From positions 19,377 through 83,376 of the forward strand of contig JAFSIC010000049.1 of assembly GCA_017439985.1 (NCBI GenBank): a DNA stretch of 64,000 nt, given 5' to 3'. The first letter of the stretch is position 1; every line of letters begins with the position of its first letter. The translations under genes were made by a program, and so were the position numbers. The notes below the pieces were generated by a model. The model worked only from the letters and a program-made list of their open reading frames with translations. It searched no databases and was not told where the DNA came from. Source of the stretch: Oscillospiraceae bacterium (GTDB lineage Bacteria; Bacillota; Clostridia; Oscillospirales; Ruminococcaceae). This document shows positions 9,103-16,255 of the stretch, one piece after another.

Positions 9103-10170
9103 TTAGAAACCTTTGATGATGGATTCATTCAGCTCTTTTACGATTTCGGTAGCCAGCTGTACGCCTTTTTCGTAGTCGCTGTAAGAGCAGAAGCAGTGGT
9201 GAGAATGAGCGTAACGAACAGGGATACCAATTACGATAACAGGGCAGGAGCCGTTAGCGATGTGGATTGGGCCGCCGTTGGTGGAGCCGCCTGCACGAAC
9301 GGATTCCTGAACGTCGATGTTGTGTTTCTTCGCCAGATCCAGAGCGAATTTCTGGAAGCGAGGATTGGTGATCATTTTCATGTCGATGTGACGGAGCATT
9401 GGACCTTTCTGCATTGCGGTCTGAGAATCGCAGCCGGAGTAGAAGGTGTCATCAGCAGGGCAGCCTTCGAATACGATAGCGATGTCAGGTTTTACAACGT
9501 TAGCAACAACCTGAGCGCCGCGAGCGCCAACTTCTTCCTGAACGGACCAGGAACCAACAACGTCAACAGCCAGATCCTGACCTTTTACGTTTTCCATGGT
9601 AGCCAGAACAGCAGCACAACCGATACGGTTGTCGAATGCTTTTGCCAGCATTACTTTGTTTTTCTCGTTGTACTCGAAAGTAACATCAGGAACGATAGGG
9701 TTAGCCATGCTGATTTTGAAGTCTTCGCGAACTTCTTTTTCAGAGGTAGCGCCTACGTCGATAACCATGTCAGCGATTGCAGGCAGAACGCCGCGTTCGT
9801 TCGCGGTCATGAAGTGAACAGGTTTTGCAGCAACGATACCGGAGATCCATTTGCCTTCGTCGTTGCGGATGAGCACTTTATGTGCGGAAACGTCGCGAGG
9901 AGTCCAGCCGCCCAGAGGGATGAATTTGATGGTGCCGTTTGGTTTGATTGCGGAAACCATGAAAGCACATTCGTCGCTGTGGCCGTCCAGCAGAACAACC
10001 GGTTTGTTGCCGGTATTTTCTTTGCGGTAGAAGTAGAGGTCACGCAGGGAATCCTCTTTGATATCAGCAAGGTCTGCGCCGTATTTGCGGCCCAGCAGGA
10101 GCACGTCGTCCTCAAAGCCAGGAGCGCCGTAAGCGTTGCAGAGTTCTTCGATCATTTTCAGTTGGTTCAT
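9103..10170 (-). CDS. M42-family metallopeptidase (glutamyl/leucyl aminopeptidase type)
   Basis: A 355-residue cytoplasmic di-metal aminopeptidase of the PepA/FrvX/tetrahedral TET type. The ligands are visible in order: DGHSDECAF (His, Asp), KAFDNRIG (bridging Asp), SVQEEVGARGA (catalytic Glu and metal Glu), VFEG region and the C-terminal RYAHSHH histidine. AGGAGG precedes the ATG by 9 bases. It is a single-gene unit with its own promoter and terminator and probably trims peptides for amino acid recycling. Codon use is the strongly biased type of highly expressed genes in this genome. Confidence 0.92.
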   Translation of the reverse strand: MNQLKMIEELCNAYGAPGFEDDVLLLGRKYGADLADIKEDSLRDLYFYRKENTGNKPVVLLDGHSDECAFMVSAIKPNGTIKFIPLGGWTPRDVSAHKVLIRNDEGKWISGIVAAKPVHFMTANERGVLPAIADMVIDVGATSEKEVREDFKISMANPIVPDVTFEYNEKNKVMLAKAFDNRIGCAAVLATMENVKGQDLAVDVVGSWSVQEEVGARGAQVVANVVKPDIAIVFEGCPADDTFYSGCDSQTAMQKGPMLRHIDMKMITNPRFQKFALDLAKKHNIDVQESVRAGGSTNGGPIHIANGSCPVIVIGIPVRYAHSHHCFCSYSDYEKGVQLATEIVKELNESIIKGF

Positions 10171-10212
10171 AATATTTACCTCCTTAAATTAAGAGAGTTT
10201 CTTTACAACAAC

Positions 10213-10241
10213 AGTATAGTACGGAAAAAAGCGGATTGCAA
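10213..10241 (-). promoter_or_regulatory. Promoter of the M42 peptidase gene
   Basis: TTGCAA (10236-10241) and TATACT (10213-10218) on the minus strand, 17-base spacer. The rest of the 346-base gap to rpoN holds only an rpoN -10 box (TATAAT, 10445-10450); I see no other feature in it. Confidence 0.8.
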
Positions 10242-10573
10242 GAGTTGGGGGCAACAGGATTTTCTCGGACTTTTTAGCATTTTGCACAAAGTTTCCTTAA
10301 AATGGCTGTGCCCTGTAACAGATTCTGACAAAGTCGCACAGGAGCCATATAACAAGAAAACAACTCTCGTCAATACATGATTCGCACAATCTTTTGGAAA
10401 AACTTTCGTTGAGCGTACTCAATGTTCTTGCGCCAAGTTTATGGTATAATATTACTAATGAATGAAATAAATTCACCTTTTTCATAGATAATTTTCATAA
10501 GAAGGAGTGTTTTCTCGTGGCAGAAAAACGTCAGATCGACCCGAAAATCGAACAGACTCTGCGAGTCCTGTAG

Positions 10574-11968
10574 ATGGACAACGCACAGCTTGGTGACTAT
10601 ATCAGCGGCAAAATGCTGGAAAACCCACTGATCGAGATGGAGACCGTCTCCAGCGACGACAGCGAAAAGCGCATCTATCAGCGCAAGCTGGACTGGCTGG
10701 AGGAGCAGATGCTCAAACAGGACGAAAACGCCGTTTACTACTCTCCGGAAATCAGCAAGCCGGAGGAAAAACCGGCATGGCCGACACAGAACGTGAAGGA
10801 AGTCCTGCTGGAACAGCTCTATAAACTGGGCCAGGACGACGACGACCTCGCCGTGAAATTCTGCGATCACATTGACGACAACGGCTACTTTACCCTCGAC
10901 CTGGAGCAGCTGATCGAACAGTTCGAATGTACCGAAAAAAACGCGCTGAAAGCCGTTTCTCTTATTCGTTCTCTGGAGCCGAAGGGCGTCGGCGCTTTCA
11001 CACTCTCCGAATGTCTGAAGCTGCAGCTGCCGGAAGGCTGTGACCTTGCCTGCCGTCTGGCAGAGGACTATCTGCCGGGCATCGCCGCTCATCAGTGGCA
11101 GGATATCGCCAAAGAGCTGGATGTTCCTGCTGAAGCGGTGGAAGCCGCTGCGGAGCATCTCTGGAGCTGTCACCCACGTCCGGGTATGGCCTGCGGCAGA
11201 GAAGAATTGCCGTTCTATCTGACACCGGACCTGCTGGTCATGAAATTCCGCGACCGTTACGAGGTCATGCTCTGCGAATACAACATCCCGAAGGTTCGCA
11301 TCTGTCAGGAGTACATCGACATGGCGAAGCAGGAAAAGGACCCTGCCCTCAGCGTTTACATCAAAACCAATGTGGAGAAGGTAAAATGGCTCCATCAGTG
11401 CGTAGAGACCCGCGGACAGACCCTGCTGAAAGTGGCCAAAGCGGTGCTCCGCCATCAGGAGCGCATGATCCACTTCGGCCCGCAGTATATGCGCGTCATC
11501 ACCGTGGAGGAACTGGCTGCTGAGCTGGGCATGAATGAAAAAACCATTTATCACACTCTGAAAAACAAGTATATCCAGACCACTTACGGTGTGTTCCCAC
11601 TGAGCAACTTCGTGCTGCGCTCCAGCGAGGACAACACCCAGACCCATATCAATGAGGAGATCATCAAGGAAGCTCTGCAGGAGGTCATCTCCAAGGAGCA
11701 GGAAGAGCATCCATTCAGCGACCTGAAACTGACCCAGATCCTCAACGCCAAAGGCTATCTGGTTTCCACCCGTATGGTCAGCAAGTACCGCAGAGAGCTG
11801 GGCATCGGCGGCGAGGAGGAACGTCTGGATCTCCATGTTGTCAGCGACGAGGACGACTGCGACTGTGGCTGCGAGCATGACCATGACCACTGTGACTGTG
11901 ACCATGACCATTGCGATTGTGAGCACGACCACTGCGACTGCGGACACGAGCACCACCACCATCACTAA
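10574..11968 (+). CDS. rpoN: RNA polymerase sigma-54 factor, interrupted by an early in-frame TAG, with His/Cys-rich tail
   Basis: The natural start is GTG at 10517, behind AAGGAGTG; it gives 18 residues of region I (VAEKRQIDPKIEQTLRVL) and then TAG at 10571-10573, directly followed by ATG at 10574. The downstream 464 residues continue sigma-54 without a shift: rest of region I (MDNAQLGDYISGKMLENPLIEME), acidic region II, core-binding domain, HTH, and the RpoN box STRMVSKYRRELGI. The protein does not stop there as sigma-54 normally does: a tail of about 38 residues has 9 Cys and 13 His (for example CDCGCEHDHDHCDC) and ends in five histidines. The most likely ancestral codon at the stop is CAG (Gln). 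Translation may restart at 10574 or the gene may be inactive. No sigma-54 activator is encoded in the window. Confidence 0.85.
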   Translation: MDNAQLGDYISGKMLENPLIEMETVSSDDSEKRIYQRKLDWLEEQMLKQDENAVYYSPEISKPEEKPAWPTQNVKEVLLEQLYKLGQDDDDLAVKFCDHIDDNGYFTLDLEQLIEQFECTEKNALKAVSLIRSLEPKGVGAFTLSECLKLQLPEGCDLACRLAEDYLPGIAAHQWQDIAKELDVPAEAVEAAAEHLWSCHPRPGMACGREELPFYLTPDLLVMKFRDRYEVMLCEYNIPKVRICQEYIDMAKQEKDPALSVYIKTNVEKVKWLHQCVETRGQTLLKVAKAVLRHQERMIHFGPQYMRVITVEELAAELGMNEKTIYHTLKNKYIQTTYGVFPLSNFVLRSSEDNTQTHINEEIIKEALQEVISKEQEEHPFSDLKLTQILNAKGYLVSTRMVSKYRRELGIGGEEERLDLHVVSDEDDCDCGCEHDHDHCDCDHDHCDCEHDHCDCGHEHHHHH

Positions 11969-11978
11969 ACAAAAGAGC

Positions 11979-12006
11979 AAGCCACCCGCAAGGGTGGCTT
12001 TTTTGT
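11979..12006 (+). terminator. Terminator after rpoN
   Basis: AAGCCACCC-GCAA-GGGTGGCTT followed by TTTTG. Confidence 0.9.
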
Positions 12007-12034
12007 TGACATCATCGGAAAATCAGCGTAAAAT
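12006..12034 (+). promoter_or_regulatory. Promoter of the methyltransferase/YfcC operon
   Basis: TTGACA (12006-12011) and TAAAAT (12029-12034) with a 17-base spacer. Confidence 0.8.
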
Positions 12035-12067
12035 CAGTAGCATACTGAAACAGTGTGGTGAATATTT

Positions 12068-12865
12068 ATGAACTCGACCAACAAAACCCTTTACATACCG
12101 CTGTACGGAAAATCTCTGGTCAGCAAAAAAGGCAGCATCCTCTCCGACCCGAAAGCGGAGGAGATCTGGCAGAAAGAGCAATTCCCTTTGAAAGGCAAAG
12201 CAAAATCCAAGTGGCTGGCTTACTACATGGGTATGCGCGCCTGGGTTTTCGACCACTGGACAAATGAAGAGCTGAAAGCGCAGCCCAATGCAGTGGTTCT
12301 TCACCTTGGCTGTGGCTTGGATTCCCGCTGTCTGCGGGTCAAAGAGCCGTGTCAGCGGTGGTACGATTTGGATATGCCGCAGGTTGCGGAGCTTCGCCGC
12401 CGGTATTATACGGAAAGCGACCGCTATCACATCATCGGCTGTGACGTTCTGGATGAAAGCTGGCTCCATGAGCTGCCTGCCGCCGACTCCGCCATCGTCG
12501 TCATGGAGGGTCTGAGCATGTATCTGCCGCTGCCTCAGCTGCAGGACTTATTCCGCCGACTGGAGCAAAAATTCCCGCAGCTTTCCCTTATCACCGATGT
12601 CTATACAACGTTTGGCGTTCGCGCCTCCGCGTGGAAGAATCCCATTCAGTCAGTGGGTGCGTCGGTCTGTACAGGAATCGATGAGCCGCAGCTGCTGAAC
12701 GGCGAAACGCTCCGCTTCGACAGCCGGCTGTGCATGACACCGGAGGAAAAGATTCGGGAGCTGCAGGGCTTTGAACAGCATTTCTTCCGTTTGATGTTTG
12801 CGGGCAAAGCATCCGATTCGATTTATCGTATTTATACATACAGAAAGGAAACACTTCATGGCTAA
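12068..12865 (+). CDS. Leucine carboxyl methyltransferase-family (TcmP/Ppm1-like) SAM methyltransferase
   Basis: A 265-residue class I methyltransferase. The SAM-binding motif is VVLHLGCGLDSRCLRV (about residues 76-91), followed by WYDLDMPQV, the acidic residue pair typical of the LCM/TcmP family, and MEGLSMYLP, the family post-II motif. Bacterial members are O-methyltransferases of small carboxylic or polyketide substrates; the substrate here is unknown. The gene end overlaps the start of the YfcC carrier by 8 bases (ATGGCTAA), so the two are translationally coupled, which suggests a shared substrate or pathway. Confidence 0.8.
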   Translation: MNSTNKTLYIPLYGKSLVSKKGSILSDPKAEEIWQKEQFPLKGKAKSKWLAYYMGMRAWVFDHWTNEELKAQPNAVVLHLGCGLDSRCLRVKEPCQRWYDLDMPQVAELRRRYYTESDRYHIIGCDVLDESWLHELPAADSAIVVMEGLSMYLPLPQLQDLFRRLEQKFPQLSLITDVYTTFGVRASAWKNPIQSVGASVCTGIDEPQLLNGETLRFDSRLCMTPEEKIRELQGFEQHFFRLMFAGKASDSIYRIYTYRKETLHG

Positions 12866-14258
12866 ACAAAAACAAGGACTGAACGTCAGCGTCAAGTCCT
12901 TTCTGACGGCCATCGTCGTCATTCTTCTGCTGATGGTCCTGACCTACGGTCTGACCTTCCTGATTCCCGGCGGCGAATACGCCCGCATCGCGGATGAAGC
13001 CGGCAACCTCATCATCGATACCGCCGGCGGTTTCTCCTACATTGACGGCGGACTGCCGTTCTGGAAGTGGCTGCTGTCACCGATTCTGGTGCTTGGCGCG
13101 GAAGGCGGCGGCATGGTAGCCGCCATCATCGTCTTTCTGCTGGTCATCGGCGGCGTATTCAGCGCACTGGAGCGCTGCGGACTGATGAACTACATGCTGG
13201 ATAAAATCGTAGCTCAGTTTGGCGGCGCACGCTACCGACTGTTGGCTGTGCTCAGCTTCTTCTTCATGGCCATGGGTGCTTTCATCGGCTCCTTTGAGGA
13301 ATGTGTGCCGCTGGTCCCCATCGTGGTGGCGCTGTCTGTCAGCCTCGGCTGGGACGACCTGACAGGCCTTGGCATGAGTCTGCTTGCAGTGGGCTGCGGC
13401 TTTGCATCGGGCGTCTGCAACCCCTTCACCGTCGGCGTCGCACAGAGTCTGGCAGGTCTGCCTATGTTCTCGGGCATCTGGCTGAGAGCCATCAGCTTCC
13501 TGCTGATTTACGCCCTGCTGCTCCTGTTCCTGCTGCGTCACGCGAAGAAAATCGACAAAAACCGCAGTGACGCTCCAACTCGCAGCTTCACCGCCGACAA
13601 ACAGCTGGACCGCGCATTGCTCTGCTTCGGCGGCATTGTGGGAGCGGGCATTCTGCTGGTGCTCAGTTCCAGTCTGATTCCGGCGCTGCAGGACTTGACC
13701 ATGATCATCGTGGCGGTCATGTTCCTGGCGGCAGGCATCACCGCCTCCCTTGTCTGCGGACTGAAGGGCAAGGCGCTGGCACAGAGCTTTAGCAAGGGCA
13801 TGAGCGGCATTTTTCCTGCTGTTTTCCTGATTCTGATGGCAAGCTCCATCAAATACACTCTGACCGAAGCCAAAGTTCTCGACACACTTCTCCACTGGGC
13901 GGTGGAAAGTCTCAGTGGACTGCCTCAGTGGCAGGTCATCCTCTTTATCTACCTGATCGTGCTGGTGCTGAATTTCTTCATCAGCTCCGGCTCGGCAAAA
14001 GCCTTCCTGCTGATCCCGCTGATCGTGCCCATGGCGCAGATCTTCGGCATCCAGCCCCAGCTGTGCATCATGGCCTTCGCCTTCGGTGACGGCTTCTCCA
14101 ACGTCTTTTACCCAACCAACGCCGCTCTGCTGATTTCTCTGGGCTTGGCAGATGTGAGCTACGGCAAGTGGGTGAAATTCAGCTGGAAATTCCAGGCCCT
14201 GAACCTGCTGCTGACCTCTTTGCTCCTGCTGGCAGGTCTGGCACTGGGCTATCGTTAA
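12858..14258 (+). CDS. YfcC-family membrane carrier
   Basis: A 466-residue inner-membrane protein with about twelve segments. The opening VLTYGLTFLIPGGEYARI and the GSFEECVPLVPIVVALSVSLGWDDLTGLGMSLL region are characteristic of the YfcC/DUF401-like branch of the ion transporter superfamily (annotated as basic amino acid or dicarboxylate antiporters). SGSAKAFLLIPLIVPMAQ and GDGFSNVFYPTNAALLISLG form the second pseudo-repeat. The ATG at 12858 follows AAAGGA and lies inside the methyltransferase stop region. The substrate is unknown. Confidence 0.82.
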   Translation: MAKQKQGLNVSVKSFLTAIVVILLLMVLTYGLTFLIPGGEYARIADEAGNLIIDTAGGFSYIDGGLPFWKWLLSPILVLGAEGGGMVAAIIVFLLVIGGVFSALERCGLMNYMLDKIVAQFGGARYRLLAVLSFFFMAMGAFIGSFEECVPLVPIVVALSVSLGWDDLTGLGMSLLAVGCGFASGVCNPFTVGVAQSLAGLPMFSGIWLRAISFLLIYALLLLFLLRHAKKIDKNRSDAPTRSFTADKQLDRALLCFGGIVGAGILLVLSSSLIPALQDLTMIIVAVMFLAAGITASLVCGLKGKALAQSFSKGMSGIFPAVFLILMASSIKYTLTEAKVLDTLLHWAVESLSGLPQWQVILFIYLIVLVLNFFISSGSAKAFLLIPLIVPMAQIFGIQPQLCIMAFAFGDGFSNVFYPTNAALLISLGLADVSYGKWVKFSWKFQALNLLLTSLLLLAGLALGYR

Positions 14259-14267
14259 GCAAAAGAA

Positions 14268-14296
14268 AAAGCACCATCCATAAGATGGTGCTTTTC
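14268..14296. terminator. Bidirectional terminator
   Basis: AAAGCACCATC-CATAA-GATGGTGCTTTT between convergent YfcC and MerR genes, with T-tracts on both strands. Confidence 0.9.
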
Positions 14297-14305
14297 TTCT
14301 TTTTG

Positions 14306-14716
14306 TTAACATTTATGATCGCATTTGCAGCGGCAGCGGCAGCGAGTACCGGGCTGGATCTCGCTGTTGATGGAGTTAACATAGCGCTCGATCTTATGAT
14401 CCAGACGCGCGATGGTCTCATCGATCTGACGGCGCTGTTCCTGAAGCACCGCACGCTGATCTTCCAACAGCTGCAGTCGGTCCGGAATGGTCACGTCTCC
14501 CAGGTGACACAGACGGACGTATTCGATCATTGTTTCTACCGGTAAACCGGCCCCCCTCATACAGATAGCCAGTTCCACCCATTTCAAGTCCTCAGACTGA
14601 TAATCGCGGATACCGCTGGCAGTGCGGTTTACCGGAGGGATCATGCCCACACGCTCATAGTAGCGCAGGGTGTCCACGGAAATGTTGTATCGTTCACTGA
14701 CTTGCTTGATCGTCAT
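14306..14716 (-). CDS. MerR-family regulator with Cys-rich C-terminus
   Basis: A 136-residue MerR protein. The N-terminal winged helix is typical (MTIKQVSERYNISVDTLRYYERVGMIPP, then GIRDYQSEDLKWVELAICMRGAG); the Cys in AICMRGAG stands where AdhR/NmlR-type aldehyde sensors have theirs. A long dimerisation helix (about 80-118) follows. The last 14 residues are GTRCRCRCKCDHKC, with five cysteines and a histidine, a likely metal or thiol-reactive site. The ATG at 14716 has GGGGG upstream. Its own promoter has the 19-base spacer that MerR regulators remodel. No target gene other than itself is apparent. Confidence 0.88.
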   Translation of the reverse strand: MTIKQVSERYNISVDTLRYYERVGMIPPVNRTASGIRDYQSEDLKWVELAICMRGAGLPVETMIEYVRLCHLGDVTIPDRLQLLEDQRAVLQEQRRQIDETIARLDHKIERYVNSINSEIQPGTRCRCRCKCDHKC

Positions 14717-14743
14717 AAAGACGCCCCCTTTTCTGTCAGTATT

Positions 14744-14774
14744 ATTATACAACTTGGAGCAGACTCTAAGTCAA
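14744..14774 (-). promoter_or_regulatory. MerR-type autoregulated promoter (19-base spacer)
   Basis: On the minus strand TTGACT (14769-14774) and TATAAT (14744-14749) are 19 bases apart. The spacer holds the near-perfect dyad CTTAGAG-TCTG-CTCCAAG, as expected for a MerR operator. Confidence 0.82.
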
Positions 14775-14886
14775 TAGTTTTTACAAAATTCATAAAATCT
14801 TAACGAAACTTGTCATGGAATCACAAAATCCACTAACAGAAAAAGGGACAAATATGTCTGCTTTCGAGGACTCTACCAACAGTCGA

Positions 14887-14915
14887 TTGCCTTTTTGTAC
14901 AGAAAATGCTATGCT
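14887..14915 (+). promoter_or_regulatory. Promoter of the XRE membrane regulator
   Basis: TTGCCT and TATGCT with a 17-base spacer, 18 bases before the start codon. Confidence 0.65.
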
Positions 14916-14933
14916 GAAACCGAGGTGAGTACG

Positions 14934-15713
14934 ATGATCGACAAAGAAAAATTCGGGGCCTTTGTAGCACAGCTTCGAAAAGAGCAAGGGCTGACTCAGA
15001 AGGAATTGGCAGAGCAGCTTTTTCTCTCCGATAAGGCCGTCAGCAAATGGGAGCGAGGTCTCAGTATGCCTGACATTGAGGTGCTGACTCCGTTGGCAGA
15101 GCTTCTCCATGTCAGCGTGGCGGAGTTGCTGCAGGGCGAGCGTATGCCGCCGAAAGAAGCTGTCGCCCCCGAACAGGTGGAAGAACTGCTGCAAAACGCC
15201 ATTAGCCTCAGCGAAAGTCCAAGCCTCCCCGGCTGGAAACAGCCGAAACGCTGGCTGACGCTGCTGCTGACTTGGCTTATCGTTGCTGTGGAATGGAGCG
15301 TTCTTTCCGCACTGAAGCACGACCCGCAGGTCATGTCCTCAGAGATGGGCGTTTTTCTGCTGCTGTCATTTATTTTTGGACTGTATTTCTTCTTCATCGT
15401 GCAGGAACGACTGCCGAAATACTACGATGAAAACGAAATTCGCTATTACCATCACAACGGCATGAAAATGAATATCCCCGGAGTGCGTCTGAACAACAGC
15501 AACTGGCCCCACATTATTAAAACACTGCGGGCGTGGTGCATTTATCTTCCTGTGACGGTGCCGCTGATTTTCGGTATCGGCCATCAACTGCTGCTGCAAA
15601 ACGGCGTAGGTATCGTCATCGCAGGCAAGAGCATTGTGCTGTGGCTGCTGCTGATTTACGCACTGACGAGTCTGTTCATGCCGCTTATCATCATTGGTAA
15701 GAAATACGAGTAA
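14934..15713 (+). CDS. XRE-family regulator fused to a membrane domain
   Basis: A 259-residue protein. Residues 8-65 are a Cro/CI-type HTH (LRKEQGLTQKELAEQLFLSDKAVSKWERG) of the kind common in Clostridia. After a linker come four hydrophobic segments (about 103-123, 138-157, 197-213, 227-250), so the regulator is probably held at the membrane. The segment PKYYDENEIRYYHHNGMKMNIPGVRLNN before the third segment matches the region seen in SdpI/YvaZ-like and related HTH-membrane proteins. The signal is unknown. The ATG at 14934 follows GAGGTGAG; an in-frame GTG/ATG further upstream would include the promoter. Confidence 0.8.
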   Translation: MIDKEKFGAFVAQLRKEQGLTQKELAEQLFLSDKAVSKWERGLSMPDIEVLTPLAELLHVSVAELLQGERMPPKEAVAPEQVEELLQNAISLSESPSLPGWKQPKRWLTLLLTWLIVAVEWSVLSALKHDPQVMSSEMGVFLLLSFIFGLYFFFIVQERLPKYYDENEIRYYHHNGMKMNIPGVRLNNSNWPHIIKTLRAWCIYLPVTVPLIFGIGHQLLLQNGVGIVIAGKSIVLWLLLIYALTSLFMPLIIIGKKYE

Positions 15714-15716
15714 AAG

Positions 15717-15746
15717 AAAAGCACCATCAATCGATGGTGCTTTCTT
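15717..15746. terminator. Bidirectional terminator
   Basis: AGCACCATC-AATC-GATGGTGCT with T-tract after the XRE membrane gene. Its stem overlaps the last codons of the small minus-strand gene. Confidence 0.8.
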
Positions 15747-15864
15747 CGTCCTCCTCACTCTGCAGATACAGCTCCTCCGTCAGTCGCTGGACCTCCTGCA
15801 GTTCTTCGATGATATCGGTGATTTTATTAAACAGGGTCGTGTACAATTTCTGATAATCCGGCAT
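15727..15864 (-). CDS. Small conserved-type protein, 45 residues
   Basis: ATG at 15864 behind AGGTGG starts a 45-residue acidic protein: MPDYQKLYTTLFNKITDIIEE, then LQEVQRLTEELYLQSEEDEE, ending STID. The first half looks like the short DYQKLYxxLFNxITD proteins often left as hypothetical in Clostridia. It is divergent from the XRE gene at 15977 and shares its operator region, so it may be under that repressor. It is predicted to be one amphipathic helix; function unknown. Its 3' end doubles as the terminator stem. Confidence 0.6.
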   Translation of the reverse strand: MPDYQKLYTTLFNKITDIIEELQEVQRLTEELYLQSEEDEESTID

Positions 15865-15885
15865 AGTTCCACCTCACTTTCTTAA

Positions 15886-15960
15886 TTGACATTTAGTAAA
15901 TGTCAATCGTAAAGCGATTTTATCACATAATAATCATATTGACAAGAACTGAATGTCAAT
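15886..15960. promoter_or_regulatory. Divergent promoter region with two XRE operators
   Basis: Two related inverted repeats: TTGACATT-TAGTA-AATGTCAA (15886-15906) and ATTGACA-AGAACTGA-ATGTCAAT (15938-15960), half-site TTGACATT. On the minus strand TTGTCA (15939-15944) with TAAAAT 17 bases on forms a promoter for the 45-residue gene, so the second operator covers its -35 box. Confidence 0.7.
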
Positions 15961-15976
15961 GTGAGGAGATGAAATC

Positions 15977-16222
15977 GTGTACAAAAATAAGAATAACGAT
16001 GGAACATTGAATCTCTGCGGAAAGAACATCAAGCGTTTACGACAGGCTCTGGTTCCTGCTGTTTCTCAGCGTATGCTGGCAGATCGCCTGCAGCTGCTGG
16101 GTCTGGACTTGGACAAAAACGCCATCCAGCGCATCGAGAGCGGTCAGCGCTTCGTCACTGACATTGAACTTGCCGTACTGGCGCAGGTTTTTGACACCAG
16201 CGTGGACGAATTACTGAAATAA
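15977..16222 (+). CDS. XRE-family transcriptional regulator, 81 residues
   Basis: A GTG-initiated single-domain HTH protein behind GAGGAG. The core is NIKRLRQALVPAVSQRMLADRLQLLGLDLDKNAIQRIESGQRFVTDIELAVLAQVF, the Cro/CI fold with a slightly lengthened loop between helices 2 and 3. There is no sensor domain. It probably represses itself and the divergent 45-residue gene through the two TTGACATT palindromes between them. A terminator follows directly. Confidence 0.85.
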   Translation: MYKNKNNDGTLNLCGKNIKRLRQALVPAVSQRMLADRLQLLGLDLDKNAIQRIESGQRFVTDIELAVLAQVFDTSVDELLK

Positions 16223-16224
16223 GA

Positions 16225-16251
16225 AAAGCCTCCCGTTTGGGAGGCTTTTTT
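16225..16251 (+). terminator. Terminator after XRE gene
   Basis: AAAGCCTCCC-GTTT-GGGAGGCTTTTTT. Confidence 0.9.
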
Positions 16252-16255
16252 GCGT

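Noticed and set aside
10571-10573. Recoding of TAG as an amino acid in rpoN
   Set aside because: TAG is the ordinary stop for several well-defined genes in the window, and no recoding signal is seen.
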